From positions 14,741,760-14,805,759 of the forward strand of contig NC_087084.1 of the NCBI RefSeq assembly GCF_026151205.1: 64,000 nucleotides of DNA, given 5' to 3'. Below the pieces are notes generated by a model that saw only the letters and a list, made by a program, of their open reading frames with translations, ran no database searches and was not told the origin of the DNA. The DNA is from Bolinopsis microptera (Eukaryota > Ctenophora > Tentaculata > Lobata > Bolinopsidae). This document shows positions 10,239 to 22,849 of this stretch, piece by piece; within the stretch, counting starts at the first letter, position 1, and the number at the start of each line of letters is the position of its first letter. The translations under genes and the position numbers were made by a program.

Positions 10239-12765
10239 GGAAGAAGTGATGGATTCAGACGGCAAGGGGTAGGTTTAGTCCTCTCGAAGAAGACTAAATA
10301 TTCAGTGGTTTCATACGATATCAGAACGTATTCTTGCAGCGAGGCTGCACAGTCGACATATCAACATTTCGATTGTGATAGCTTATGCCCAAACAGAGGA
10401 TGCAGCAGGCGGGGTAAAAGATGACTTTTATCAGCAGTTATCTGGGGCATTTGATGAACTACCAGCTCATGACGTGAAGTTTTTAAATGCCCGCAGTGAC
10501 CAAGATAACTCAGCTTGGTCCGGTGTGATTGGTAAGCATTCCCTTCACGTTTCATCAGATGACAACGGCCTTCGACTGTAAGATTTCTGTGCGATACATC
10601 AGCTGACAATCGGTGGGACCCTTTTCCAGCATCGTGATATTCATAAAGGTAGTTGGAGGTCCCCAGATGGCCGCACAGTAAATCAGATTGACCATGTCTG
10701 TATGGTCAATTTAGAGTCAAACTTTTGGCCGTTCAAAAAATGAACGCGTCTCGTAGAATATCTCCAGCGATTGAGAATCTTAGAGATTAGTCAAAGGTTG
10801 AATATTACTGCATTGCTCTTCAAAATCGTTTTAGCTGCGCTACCAATGGAGGAGAATCTTGATGGAGAATGGACATTAGTTAGGGATACTATTAAAGAAG
10901 TGTCTATGGAGGTACTGGGTGAGCGCCCCCGGCGCAGAAAGCAGCAGCATATGTCCAGGAAACTAAAAGCCTTATTGCAGAACGCAGTAAGATCAAACAG
11001 AAGGCTCCTAGTGACAGCAACATTGAACAACAGGAGTGAATATTTTCGGGCCAACAAACTTGTTAAAAAGAGCTGCAGGAAAGACGACGAGAATTGGGCT
11101 CTTAGAGTTGCAGCAGATCTGGAAACAGCTGCTGTCCATGGCCGGCAAAGGGAAGTCTGGCAACGGATAACAACACTGTCCGGTAAGAAGAATCGGAAAT
11201 CAACTGCTGTAAGAGATAAAACTGAGAGGTTGATTGCTGATCCCTCTGCTCAGAGCTTCAGAGAGAGAGATGGGGAGAACATTTTTCGGAGCTATTAAAC
11301 CCTCCTCCCACGAATGTGGATCCGTCTGACCTGGACCATCTTGAAATGGTTCCCTGCTTTCCATATTTTAGTGATGGTGATGGTCCCCCCACTAGACTTG
11401 AGGCTTTAAACCGTCTCATAAAATTGAAGAACTACGAAAGTGCTGGGATTGACGAAATCTCTAATGAACAGTTAAAGTAAGGAGCAAGTGGTCTTGTGGA
11501 TAGGTTGAAGATATTGTTCTCTAAAGTTTGGAATTCAGAAACAGTGCCTGACGACTGGTTGAAAGGCATCGTGATAATTGTCCCGAAGAATGGTGATACA
11601 TCCTACTGCTCCAATAAGAGGGGATCACTCTTAGATCTACAGCATCTAAACTGTATCAAATCATCATATTACAACGCATGAGTGACAGTTTAGAAGGTTT
11701 GCTACGAGACAATCAGTGTGGGTTTAGGAAGAACAGGTCATACATAAACATTGATCTGATTTATTCACTCCGGACCATTATAAGATTATAGATGACTACC
11801 TTGAATATAATCTACCCATGTTTATAAATTTTGTAAACTTCAAGGCAGCTTTTGATTCGATCGACAGGAATTATATTTGGAAAGCTTTCAGTCATTAATA
11901 TTGCCTGCCATGTAAAATGTAAAAACATCCGAATTATACAGGCATTCTTTAATGGAACTGTCAGTGCTGTCGGGCACAATGGTGAATTGTAAGAATGGTT
12001 TGAAGTAAGTTCTGGCAGTGGCAAAGGGGACATTCAGGGTCCCCCACTTTTTAATGTCTGCCTCAATGTGGCTGCTGAGAGAACAGAAAGCATCAAAGTG
12101 GTGTCTCAGGGAGCGGTTCTTCAAAGATCCATCAGTCCGCTTGTTGATGATATCACTGTGTTAGATACGGATTATGCAGATGACATGGCTGTACTGGATA
12201 GCAGCGAGGAAGGTCTTCAAGAAACAACTGAACTTTTGTGTATGTATGGTGCCCAGTGAGCCCTCAGAATCAATGGTAAAAAGACTGACGCTATGGTAAT
12301 TGGTAAAGCAACCTCTCAACGCCCATACACGAAAGTCGAAAGAAGACACTGTGAACATTACTGTTGAAGACACGCCAGTGCAGCAAGTAAGTGACTTTAC
12401 GTACTTAGGTACAATTATTTCCAACGACGGCACTATCGACCGTGAGCTGTCTGTTAGGATTCAGAAAGGTTCCGGAGCCTTCAACCAACTCAGTAATATA
12501 TGGAAAAACCGCAACATCAGGTCTTATACAAAGATCAGGATTTATAAGGCAGCGGTTTTGACAATATTGTTATATGGTAGTGAGGTTTGGAACACAACCA
12601 AAAAGCAGCTACATCGCTTTGAGGTGTTCCGTAAGCGTTGCTTGAGGAGAATACTTAGGATAAGATGGCTAGTGACCGTAAACACTGGAGGGAGACATAA
12701 ACGGGAGTTCGTTGGTGCAGGCCACTCGAATGATTGAGGAGACCTAATCAAGTACATGTAAGTAA
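10239..12765 (+). pseudogene. Second RTE-like LINE, truncated and broken
   Basis: The order of motifs follows the 5889-9137 element but in several frames. It starts inside the endonuclease (RRQGVGL at about 10258), then HISIVIAYAQTEDAAGG near 10360. The middle region is at 10771-11298 and the RT core at about 11440-12240, including YADDMAVLDSS. The thumb region is at 12300-12700. Near 12675 about 350 bp of the C-terminal region is missing and the frame resumes at GAGHSND, matching the last residues of the other LINE. Stops and frame changes make it inactive. The 5-prime end is truncated inside the endonuclease, as is usual for LINE copies. Confidence 0.85.
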
Positions 12766-12892
12766 TCTGGGGTACATACTCCCAGTAACTCCAGATCTAA
12801 CCCATTTTTAGGTCAATCATATTTTATCCATGGATCACATCACTAATTAATCGTTCCTAATTGGCAACGTAAGCTTCAACTTCAAGCTTGAA

Positions 12893-12965
12893 CAGGATTA
12901 AACAGGATTAAAAATAAATTTGTCAATGAGAGCCCTAAACTCACGTCAATCAATATAGAAATAAA
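12893..12965 (-). repeat. CR1-like LINE 3-prime end fragment (reverse)
   Basis: Read in reverse, the text is gtgagtttagggctctcattgac-like and ends in repeated TTTAATCCTG units. This is the same design as 49908-49980 and, with different bases, 26540-26613: a small stem-loop followed by a 10-bp tandem tail. It is taken as the 3-prime terminus of a CR1-like LINE. Confidence 0.6.
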
Positions 12966-14045
12966 TAAATACATAATGTGCAAGAGTGTTCTTGAAATAA
13001 AAATTGTAAAAATCATAAAAATTTAACTTCGTCACATCTTTGTTGAAAGAGAAACAAGTGCGAATAAAATAATTTAATTCCCATGAGCATGTTCCAAAAT
13101 GATATGATATGATGATATGAATTAGTAACCGAATATCAACAGTTCAGTGTCAAAATGAAATGAAATGAAGCTCGACTTGACCGTCCATGTTAATTATTTG
13201 ATGACGGTGGGTAAGATCACTTGGTTCTTCTAAGTTGGGCTGTCAACAGGGTAGATCAAATTTACGGCGAGTCATTAACAAAGGTCACTTGGTTGCGTAT
13301 TTTGGAAGCCCTGTACTACCAGTATATATATTCAGTCATCAATGAATCAATTGGGTCGAAAAACAAGTTGATATATATATCTGAACCCGTTTACCTTGGA
13401 TGGAGCCCATGAAGCATAGAAGAAAGATCATTGTTTGACTTCATATACCTTGAAAGAAAATGTTTGCATAAGTTAAAACTTAGATTGAATCGTGATAGTC
13501 GTTAAATGAAATAATGTTAATTTATGACCGCGACGACAAGACCTACTGGTGATGCAATGATAAGACCTGCTCCGGACGCCTCAATCTGACGAACGACACT
13601 ACTGTGACCAGTACGAAGACTCATTCCCACCCTCCTACTCCTGCAGCAAACTCTGTCTACACAGCAAAGCAGAACATGATACGGAAAGCTTCCGATACTG
13701 ACCTCTCTACGAAACACCTAATTGCTGACGCTGTTGGACCCCTCTCTTTCGAAGCCATGTCAAAACTCAACTGTCAGCAGGAATCCCTCACTAAGATGGC
13801 ACGTGGAAGATCAACCAGAAGATGCTCAGACAACCACCTCCTCCCCGACTGAAGAAGTGGATCGATTACGACCGTCGCTTGAACGTTGTGATTGATTGCT
13901 ACGATGATTATGACAGAATGGACTATTTGAAGTGTATTGGAACAATGATTTTGAATTGAATATTGTGAGTGTAATCTTTAATGAAATATTTTTGATTTAA
14001 TATTTAACCCCAATACTCATACGCGACTACACTCTTGTCATTAAA
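12966..14045. other. Unassigned stretch with short tetranucleotide/pentanucleotide repeats
   Basis: This holds small simple repeats (gatatgatatgat near 13100, aaatgaaatgaaatg near 13155). An open frame lies at 13604-13852 (82 codons), rich in Ser, Thr and Lys with no recognised domain and no convincing splice sites. It may be a LINE ORF1 remnant or a chance frame. No gene is claimed. Confidence 0.4.
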
Positions 14046-14049
14046 ACTG

Positions 14050-14625
14050 TTAAAAAAAGTTCTTTTGGTTTAGTTCGTGAATTTTTGTAGAGTGGAGAGT
14101 GGGATTCGCATCTCCAAGTTCACCAAAAGGGATGGAGCCCTGAACGTTACAATAAAAAACTGAGAAGTTTCCCGGGGGTCCTGGATTTTTCATGCTAGGG
14201 TTACAAATAAAGATAAGGAGAAAATTGATGAGTAGTATCCAAAGGTAAAGTGATGCAGTTATATTTTGTAGACATGGGATTAAACCTCGTTTGGGATTGT
14301 ATTTAACAAACAACGTATGTAGTGTTTTACCTCTAATAGATAAGCTATTCATTGTACGTCTAATTGCAATACCAATGATAACAAGGTAGAAATTGCAAAG
14401 TAAATTACCAAGACTGTTAATATTTAGTAGGAGGGGAAATTTAATAAGCTGGATCAATTTAGCAGGATTTGTAGGCGGGTTTTCAGAAACACAGGTGGTA
14501 AAACAGGGTAACATAACAAGGAAGAAATAATAGTACAGAAAAGCAAGACATATGAACGGGTGTGGAATATATTGCTGGATTCTTTGTTCTCTTCTTGTTT
14601 GAGTGGCTATCATTGAAGTAGCCAA
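14050..14625 (-). pseudogene. LINE fragment reaching the start of the endonuclease
   Basis: A 191-codon minus-strand frame begins with hydrophobic, transmembrane-like stretches. It ends with NPGPPGNFSVFYCNVQGSI followed by KIHELNQKNFF. The last part is the typical N-terminal approach to the EEP endonuclease of CR1/L2-type LINEs (F-x-N-x-Q-x-x-I .. K-I-x-E-L). The rest of the endonuclease is absent, because the frame stops at 14050. It is therefore a fragment of the 5-prime part of an element, not a host gene. Confidence 0.55.
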
Positions 14626-14639
14626 TACGTTTTCTATAT

Positions 14640-15200
14640 CGTATTTTGTTTTATAAATGGAGTATTATTATTAAACGATGCAATTAGGGGACTGTAATTA
14701 GAATGACTGATAAGTGTAGAGCCGAGATTACTGATAAGGCGAAATGTTGTATGACGTGTTCTGAAATTGTTATGTTGGCTTAATTTGAAATATGGTTGCA
14801 GATCAGTCCTTTTACATATTGATCATAGTAATCTTATTTGTTTAATTCTCAGTCGAAACCGCAACTGTTTATATAGTTATAACATAGATCTAAAAATGGA
14901 GGTCTTAGAGGTAACGGTCCTTTACGAAATCTTAAGCTTAGTAAAATTAAATTTATCCAGCATGTCGAGAGTACAGATTTTCCAGTGTTATTCAAATGTA
15001 AGCTAAATAAATAAAACTAATGTACTATGACATTTGAAATAGGTGTTCTATTTAAACATTATTCCTGTCAGAACGTTGAATGAATATCAATAAAAAGCGT
15101 TGAGTTAAGCCTGGCAAACGATAAAAGGTGGACTAGCTAATAATGATATCGTGTCATGAAGTTCAGCAAAGTAGACGACTATAATACATGGCTCATAATA
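14640..15200. other. AT-rich stretch, nothing recognised
   Basis: I see no convincing exon, RNA gene or repeat here apart from a chance 79-codon frame at 14767-15006. Confidence 0.4.
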
Positions 15201-15207
15201 AGCATTG

Positions 15208-15256
15208 TCATACGTTGTATGACCCGCCGCGCACGAAGTGCGCGGCTCCCCCTGTA
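15208..15256 (+). repeat. Two-hairpin dispersed motif, copy 1
   Basis: Two short perfect hairpins lie side by side: GTCATACgttGTATGAC, then CCGCGCACgaaGTGCGCGG, followed by CTCCCCCTGTA. The same double hairpin, with small changes, lies in reverse at about 31264-31313. It resembles the structured end of a mobile element. Helitron 3-prime ends also carry a hairpin, but the required CTRR end is not present. Confidence 0.6.
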
Positions 15257-15829
15257 GCGTCTACTATAGTGAAGCGACCGTGGGGGTCACCACGTGATAC
15301 AAAATAAACAATGCAATTGCTTGTATCACGTCGAGACCCCCGGCCATTGTCGTGACCCCCATTGTCGTTTCACCCCTTGGGAAAAACCATTTGTGACGAA
15401 TTAAGGCAAAACGATACAAAATCATGGCTCCAGCTCTTATCTGTCTTATAGGAAAAAGTGTTTGTGAGTTCCGTTGCTAAGAGCAACAGAATCAAAAATG
15501 TAATTCAAAGTCATCCGATACCCCATTCACTGCTTTAATTTAGCATACCAGTACCAAATGGAGAACTGATGGAAAGTTCTACGAAATAGCGCGCGCCGGG
15601 CCAGACCTTTATTTTTTAACAATGGTCAAATATGTTAACCGATTCCGATGAAGTGAGCGGTCATGTCATTGGTCATTAATTAAATATACTTTTAAACTGT
15701 TAAATGACGTAGCCCATTGGCATTAGCTGGGAAAACTCCCTGAATACATAATATGTGCGTATTCCCAGCAATCCTGACTGGCTGGCGATAATACTACAGG
15801 TAATTGCGTCTTCACACTTACACTCACTA

Positions 15830-16813
15830 GTCAGTGTAATAAACGCCAAGCGCGAGCACAGAATTTTTTTTTCTCCGATTGTACAAAATTTTATACCAAT
15901 GTTTTAGTCAAGATGTAAATAAACTCCAGTGTGACCTCTGTACTGCACTGTTACTGCTAGGAAGGCATTCTTTTTATTTTACGTACAAGCTATAAACAAT
16001 AGGTTATTTTACGGATGTAGTATATCTAAGATTTTATCCAGTATGTATATATACAATAATTATACATGCTGGATAAAATCTTAGACTTAAACTTATGGCT
16101 CTGAACTTGTACTCACCGGCCTCACTATAGTTTAGTATGGTTTAAGTAGATAATAAAGTTAGTAGCTGAAAAAATAAGCATGAAACCTGCAACTTAAAGT
16201 CCTTAAAGTCTGATAATAAAATTCTGGTGCAAATAGTATTGGATCCCAAAAGAGTTGCGAAAATAACAAGAGAGCTTTTCGAATATGTTGCACGGAAATC
16301 TGACCGAAAGGACCGTGGCCGTACTGCAAAAAGAAAAGGTTCGCCAATTTGTTGTTTGCTGAGAATAAGAACCATATGCTTTTTGCAAGAATTAGCGCTG
16401 GCGCGCGCGCTAAATTTATTATGTGTATGTAAAAAGTTGATGCGTTAACACTTTGATCTGAACGTGAACTCTTCGTAGCGCGGATCACTGGGATTTTCAT
16501 TTTGAAATAACTCGCATACCAATGCAGGAATTCATAATATGAAGGTGTAGGACTCATAACACATTGATGAGATAAATATTGGTATCAAAATTTTACAAAA
16601 AACCTCGTTCGGAGGATGGTAAGAAAACGTTTTTACACATTGACAGTCAAAAACAAAAAAAAATAATATCAGTGTCAAATAAAGCGAGTGAAAATTGCTA
16701 CCAGTACCCGGTAGTTTTCAATGCTTCCGTATCCCCCGCACACTTTAAAAAGCATACAAACGATATCCGGACAAAAAAATTCTGTGCTCGCGCTTGGCGC
16801 TTATTACACTGAC
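15830..16813. mobile_element. 984-bp DNA element with 40-bp TIRs and TA duplication
   Basis: The left end GTCAGTGTAATAAACGCC and the right end, in reverse, GTCAGTGTAATAAGCGCC agree over about 40 bp with one mismatch, running into a T-tract. TA flanks both ends (15828-15829 and 16814-16815), as for Tc1/mariner or PIF-like transposons. No transposase was recognised inside, so it is probably non-autonomous. A strong hairpin lies within it at 16026-16084. Confidence 0.75.
16026..16084. repeat. Long hairpin (about 24-bp arms)
   Basis: CTAAGATTTTATCCAG..ATGTATA pairs with TATACAT..CTGGATAAAATCTTAG around a loop of about 10 bases, with one mismatch. It sits inside the 984-bp TA-flanked element and may be a nested foldback. 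Confidence 0.75.
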
Positions 16814-17910
16814 TACACAGCTTGTTGAGCTCCGCGCTCGCTCGTAAGTTCATTATTTGCACGCTTCAAACATTCCAAGAATGCAATTGCACCACGTACC
16901 ACGTGATACTGATACAATTCAGCCAATCAGAGAACAAGAATCCGCAAATTTAAAGCTGCGCACTTTTGTAAGGCCCAAAATAAGACTTTTCGCGATAATT
17001 CAAAATCTATAATGTCCCTAATTGTCCTCCTCTAAGATGAGAAATAGTAATACGTACGGTACGTACCTTTAAAAATAGCTGTACGGTACGTACTTTTAAA
17101 CTTGGCTGAAAGGTAGTGCTTGCAATTGCAAAAAAATATGCACAATAACCACGTTCACACGACAACTTTCATGGAAGCTGAATTCGCTCATCGCTGCATT
17201 TCAATTTATACGTACCATTAGATTTAGAAGTAGAACAGTTGTACAATACGTGCGCGCAAGAATGTTCCATAAAGGTTGGAACATGTGACATTGGATTTGG
17301 CGCTTTGAACTATAAGTATGGTGGTTGAAAAAGTTGGCAGATGTTGTTTACGCGATTTTGAGCGCATCCTCATTGTGTGAAACAAACTTTAGAGACTTCG
17401 AATATCTTATGAATAAAAGAACTAGAAGACTGAGGCTAAAGCCTCAGCTCGCTGAAAAACTAGTGTTTATTTACTCCAATAAGCACATTAAAATGTGATA
17501 CTGATTTTATCTGTCACTGCTCATTTTATCTCTCACTGTTAATTTATTATCTTAATCCCAGAATAATTTTTAGCAACTTTCAGACACGTTTTCAAACATA
17601 ATCCAACAGCTACAGACAACTGCTGCAAGGAACTATTTCTTCCAGATGTAATGAATCGAAATTTAATAGGGTCCTTGTGCATTTTTGTCGTACCATACAG
17701 ATATGGAAGCTTTCTTTTCTCAGACTTGATTTTAATTCCATGAGACTTGAGGAAGTCTTCATGTCAGAGAATGATTTCAGGATCTTGTTAAGGTTGATAT
17801 CCTCAACATATTTATTAGTGTACTGAACTACCATGTAATTGTTACTTTTAGGTTGACTCTTCTTTGACCAAACGTATTTACATCGATACAATTAGTATAA
17901 TGTAAACAAA
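16814..17910. other. Repeat-rich non-coding stretch
   Basis: This holds paired GTACGGTACGTAC motifs (17050-17100, related to 27370-27440) and a short perfect palindrome CTGAGGCTAAAGCCTCAG at about 17432. A minus-strand 93-codon frame at 17610-17891 is of unknown family and could be a transposon remnant. No host exon was recognised. Confidence 0.4.
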
Positions 17911-17993
17911 CAAAACCCCGATTTACCACGAACCCCGATTTACCGCGGATGTTTCCTTTCCCCCAAACTCCGCGGTAAATCGGGGTTTTACTG
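17911..17993. repeat. pogo/Tigger-like terminal inverted repeat remnant
   Basis: The right part reads, in reverse, CAGTAAAACCCCGATTTACC and is followed by TA, a pattern like pogo/Tigger element ends. Two partial direct copies (AACCCCGATTTACC) lie at 17911-17949 and pair with it as a foldback. The rest of an element was not identified. Confidence 0.5.
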
Positions 17994-17999
17994 TATTTA

Positions 18000-18940
18000 A
18001 AAAGTTTCGATTCCGCAATAATTTCCGTTCACAAATTAGTTGGGATCATGATTCATACATATCAAATTCTGCATACATGTATATATTGATATTGTATAAC
18101 TCAATCTATAGCATATAATAAGACGGGTGTACTCATCAATTAATTTGGTTTAAACACTACTTTATTTAGCTCCTTATTATATTTGAAATCCGAATTGAAT
18201 ATTATTTATGAGAGTCAAATTTCTGTTGATCCCACGTTTGATTACGATGTTGTCACATTGAAACGTTGAATAATTCCTTTCCTCCTTATTTTATTTTTCA
18301 TAAATATCTTATCATAAATATCTTATCAGGAGCAAAGAAAAACAGTCCTGGCTGTTCAAGAACCCTAACAGGGCCGGAACACACAACCAGTGATAGCAGG
18401 AAATACAACAAGCAGTGGCGTAACAACAAAAAGAACTAGAGGGATAGAACAGGTTACCACTTCCTGCAAAGAAGAAGAATAAAAAACATTCCCCCCATCT
18501 CACGTGCAGGCAGATTAAAAATCTTACTGTTATCTATATTTTGAGACCTCATGTGGCGTGTTTTTCTGCTTTTTATACTTATAATACTAAAGATTCTGCA
18601 GTCTTAACTCTTATACTTTTCAAGTAAAAATAATTGACTTCGGTAAAATTGTAATATATTGCCGACTCGCTATAAAGGTTTAAAACATGAGTGATTGTTG
18701 GTTGTAAAGTGCTAAGTATTTTTCCTTCTTAAATGGCTATATAAAAAGGCTTGTTATATTAGCCGGAGTTTAGCAGCTCTGAAACAACCTTATGATAGAG
18801 CGCACAAATACAGAGCAGCTGTTATGAACAGTAAACTAATAGCCATTTAACGGCCGTGATCATGTCGTTACGATCATACATAATAGCCGTCTCAGCTTTT
18901 TTAGCCGGTTAATTAGTTTACCGGCTTACGCAGTGGGAGA
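18000..18940. other. Non-coding stretch with isolated CAGTGGCGTAAC end
   Basis: The only marker is CAGTGGCGTAAC at 18413, the same dodecamer that ends the 36367-36711 MITE and occurs in reverse at about 50652-50663. Nothing else was recognised. Confidence 0.4.
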
Positions 18941-19990
18941 TTTATAATTCGCATCGTTTTGTCGTTTTAGAACCTAGAAATAGTGCTCAAAGCTGGATTT
19001 GTGGTTAAGTTTTGTAGTTGGAAAGTGTTTTTAATGTAGAGTGGGAGCTCTTAGGATTTATAATTGGCATCATTTAGTCGTTTCAGAACCCAGAAATAGT
19101 GCTCAAAGCTGGTTTTGTGTTTAAGTTTTGTAGTTGGAAAGTGTTTTTAATGTAGAGTACTGGGAGATCTGAGGATTTATTATTCGCATCATTTAGCCGT
19201 CTCATAACCTAGAAATAGTGCTCAGAGCTGGTTTTGTGGTTAAGTTTTGTAGTTGGAAAGTGTTTTTAATGTAGAGTACTGGGAGCTCTGAGGATTTATA
19301 ATTGGCATCATTTAGCCGTCTCATAACCTAGAAATAGTGCTCAGAGCTGGTTTTGTGGTTAAGTTTTGTAGTTGGAAAGTGTTTTTAATGTAGAGTACTG
19401 GGAGATCTGAGGATTTATTATTCGCATCATTTAGCCGTCTCATAACCTAGAAATAGTGCTCAGAGCTGGTTTTGTGGTTAAGTTTTGTAGTTGGAAAGTG
19501 TTTTTAATGTAGAGTACTGGGAGCTCTGAGGATTTATAATTGGCATCATTTAGTTGTTTCAGAACCTAGAAATAGTGCTCAGAGCTGGTTTTGTGGTTAA
19601 GTTTTGTAGTTGGAAAGTGTTTTTAATGTAGAGTACTGGGAGCTCTGAGGATTTATAATTGGCATCATTTAGCCGTCTCATAACCTAGAAATAGTGCTCA
19701 GAGCTGGTTTTGTGGTTAAGTTTTGTAGTTGGAAAGTGTTTTTAATGTAGAGTACTGGGAGATCTGAGGATTTATTATTCGCATCATTTAGCCGTCTCAT
19801 AACCTAGAAATAGTGCTCAGAGCTGGTTTTGTGGTTAAGTTTTGTAGTTGGAAAGTGTTTTTAATGTAGAGTACTGGGAGCTCTGAGGATTTATTATTCG
19901 CATCATTTAGCCGTCTCATAACCTAGAAATGGTGCTCAAAGCTGGTTTAGTGGTTAAGTTTTGTAGTTGGAAAGTGTTTTTAATGTCGTG
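18941..19990. repeat. 119-bp satellite, about 9 units
   Basis: The phrase gtgtttttaatgtagagt recurs at about 19025, 19141, 19260, 19379, 19498, 19617, 19736, 19855 and 19974, so the unit is 119 bp (116 bp for the first). Units differ in a diagnostic block: gggagctctgag..ataattggcatc versus gggagatctgag..attattcgcatc. Some of them alternate, which points to duplication of unit pairs. Confidence 0.9.
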
Positions 19991-20219
19991 TTCGGTGTTT
20001 TATAACTCCCGACATGGCTGCACAACAGTCTCCCTTAAGAACACTTTCCACTGTTAATACAAATTATCATTTACGATCGTTGTTCTACCAATCTGCCTTA
20101 ATAAATTCGTTCATGAATTCATACACTGTAAGTGTAGACTGTATTATTAGTGCCGTACATTTGATTAGCAATTTACTGGGCATGCGACTTAATTGTGCCA
20201 TGATGTTGATAGTTGCCAA

Positions 20220-20374
20220 ATTTCGGTAACAAATTAGGACTTAATTTGAGTTTACTGCACGCGCGATGAATAATTTGTGTTTATAGAGATCTGCGGCACG
20301 TTATCAGGTTAACCAATGAAATCACGGCGTTTTCGTCACGTGACAGTCGACTGTAGAGTGATTAATTATCATCC
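20220..20374 (+). repeat. 155-bp dispersed repeat, copy 2
   Basis: This is an almost identical partner of 801-955. It lies directly left of the composite Penelope-like insertion and ends five bases before the 13-bp target duplication (20379-20391). Confidence 0.8.
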
Positions 20375-20811
20375 TAATAATTTATGTCTCTGATATCTGG
20401 ATATTATCCGGTTGGAAGAGACAAGGACAAGTGAAACAAGGAAGTTAGGAGTAAGGGCAAATTTTCGGCGTCAACGCCATCTTCAGGCTAAAATTGTTAT
20501 AAATGTTAGTACATAATAAATGCTTCTATACTAGTTAAAATGCTAAATTAAAATTACACACACTGAATACAGGTTACATCAAATGGTATTATATATTACA
20601 TTGAAAATAGTGATGTACACACGTTTTACACTCTGTCCAAGTACATAATATCTACTGAACAGCAGGGTCGTGTGCTATTTGTTTAAATTTGTCTTTGAAT
20701 ATGTTGTAAAAGAAATCCCTTAAGCTTCTCGCACTCTTCTTTGTTATTGATACTAGGTTTAAATAAATTAATGTAGTAAGCTTCTGTCACTTTACGTTTA
20801 ATGGTGCTATA

Positions 20812-22849
20812 TTAGTTAATTTCTAAAATATCGCAGGAAATATCTGGTTCTATGTTATCGTGAAACTCTGAATAATGAGCAGCCAACGCATTATCAGGAT
20901 AGGTTAAAGGCCTGTTGACTGCTCTTCGATGCTCTGAAAATCTATCGTGTGCTGTTCTACTCGTTTCCCCTATATATAGCTCTTGACATAATTTACACGT
21001 AACTTTGTATATGACACATTTTGGTCTGCAGTCGTGATTTGTTGTGATGAGTGGACATATGATACAGTTTGGTATGGTGCAGTGTGGTTTGTCGTGTGGT
21101 CGTGATGAACATAAGATCTCTGAGAGTTTCTTACCTGGTGTGAATATGAATTTGACCGGTAAGTTGTGTGAGAGGGCAAATTGAGTGACTTCTTTGGAAA
21201 ATGGCTCGTTGATGAATGGTAGAGTGCATGTTACGTGGTCGGTATCTTGTATGTTTGATGATGAAGGGTTATGACGTGTTGTAGGTGAGAGAGGGTGAAG
21301 TCGTCCTGTTTTGTTTATACGTCGTGGGTCTTGGTAACCGTTGTTGACCAACAAGTTGTCTACTATCTTCATGGACTCTTCTTTATACTCTGGTGTTGAT
21401 GAGCAAAAAGCAGCCGTTTTGTAGAAGTTCTTGATGGTTGCTACTTTAGTTCCCTCATTGTGGTGGCTGTTGGCGTGCAGTGTGATATTCTTTTTCTGAA
21501 TTCTTTCTGTAGAATTTGTGGTGTAGTGTTCCCTGTTTGTCGATCTTTATCTGGGTGTCGAGGAATGGGGTGAAATCCTGACGGCTTTCCGGATAGTCAA
21601 TTTCCCATTTGAGCAACTGGTCTGGGTCCTCGTTTGAGATGGACTCCACTATCCTCAGAGCTTCTTCTTTGGAGCTGGCTAGACTCCCGGCATCATCCAC
21701 GTATCTCCGGTAGAATGAGACGTGTAAATCAGTGTAAATCGATCTTCTCTCGAACATATATACTCGTACTATCGCTCCTATTGGTGATGGTTGGCACCCC
21801 ATGAAGAGACCAATTTTCTGGAGGTAGAGTCTTGAGTGATATGTAAAGTATGAGTTGGTGAAGACGAATTCAAGGATCTTGTGGATGTGCGTGAGTGTTA
21901 GACCCCAGGTGTCGAGGTCTTCCCAATGTTCTTCGGTGAGTGTAATGAGGTCTTGAATGCAGCCACTGATGTTGATGTTTGTGTACAGTGCTGTGACGTC
22001 AGCTGTGAAGAATGAGAGACCTGAGAGTTGTTGATGTGACATGTTTTGAAGCTCTTCTAGGTGAGTGTGTATATTGCTCAGGTGAGATGGAACATGATTA
22101 AGCAGAGGAGATAGAATAGATTTAACAATCCAAGCAAGCTTCTCAGAAGGGGAATTTATACAAGACACAATTGGACGTATTTTAAAATTAGAAATAATAT
22201 CTACATCTGAAACTAAGACATTACAATCAAATTTATGAGTTTTCTGTATTAAATAAATAGTCGGTAGTTGGGTATTATGTGATTTAAATAAGTCTACTGT
22301 GTTGCTGTCATAATTACACATTCTACTTATCTCTGTCCATAACACATTACTCTCAGTCTCTAGTCTCTCAGTAACCCTGTTGATGAGGCGGCTGTAGGAG
22401 ACTTCTGAGGGGTTTGCTATTGGTTGGATCCGATTTTGTCGCGTGGTGGTAGGTGCAACGTAGGTGTACGCTTCTTGCGAGGTCATGTCTGACAGATGTT
22501 TCTGCGTAATCTGCTGTTGTACTCCACTGCTCATAATCACAAACTCACCCCCCTTGTCGCTTCTCGAGAAGTGGAGTTCTTCTTTTCTTGCAATCAAGGA
22601 TTTGAGTCCCTCCCGTTGTTTTGCTGTTAGGTTAGAGGGTACTTTACTGTGTTCTAATCTGGTGTTAATGATGTAACACAGTTGGCGGAGGTGATGTTCC
22701 ATGGCGAGGTTGGTGGTGGGTGGAGCACCAGCAAACGGTCGTTGAAATGGCACGTTTTTCGACTTAATAAATGCGAAGCTGGTCGGGCATGTATCATCTG
22801 GGATCTCATCTGAAAAACAGGTTTTCCAGCTTGTCCTTGTCTCTTCCAA
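20812..22849 (-). pseudogene. Penelope-like RT + GIY-YIG, copy A
   Basis: Read in reverse from 22849, the frame has the Penelope RT motifs (SRSDKGGEFVIMS, LPTIYLIQKTHK, FFTADVTALYTNI, LFMGCQPSPIGA, RRYVDDAGSLA). A one-base difference from copy B at about 21490 shifts the frame. The frame continues at 21372-20812 with CTIPNCIICP and CKLCQELYIGETSR, the GIY-YIG-type nuclease with intact YIG. Copy A lacks about 155 N-terminal residues of copy B and joins directly to terminal-repeat sequence. It lacks the internal duplication of copy B. RT and GIY-YIG together define Penelope-like retroelements. It is inactive because of truncation and frameshift. Confidence 0.85.

Noticed and set aside
15208-15260. 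Helitron 3-prime end
   Set aside because: A hairpin is present, but the CTRR terminus and a matching 5-prime TC start were not found.
17610-17891. 93-codon minus-strand frame as a transposase
   Set aside because: No catalytic motif could be named; kept only as a remark in the surrounding stretch.
20014-20229. 71-codon frame after the 119-bp satellite
   Set aside because: No domain or splice context; likely chance.
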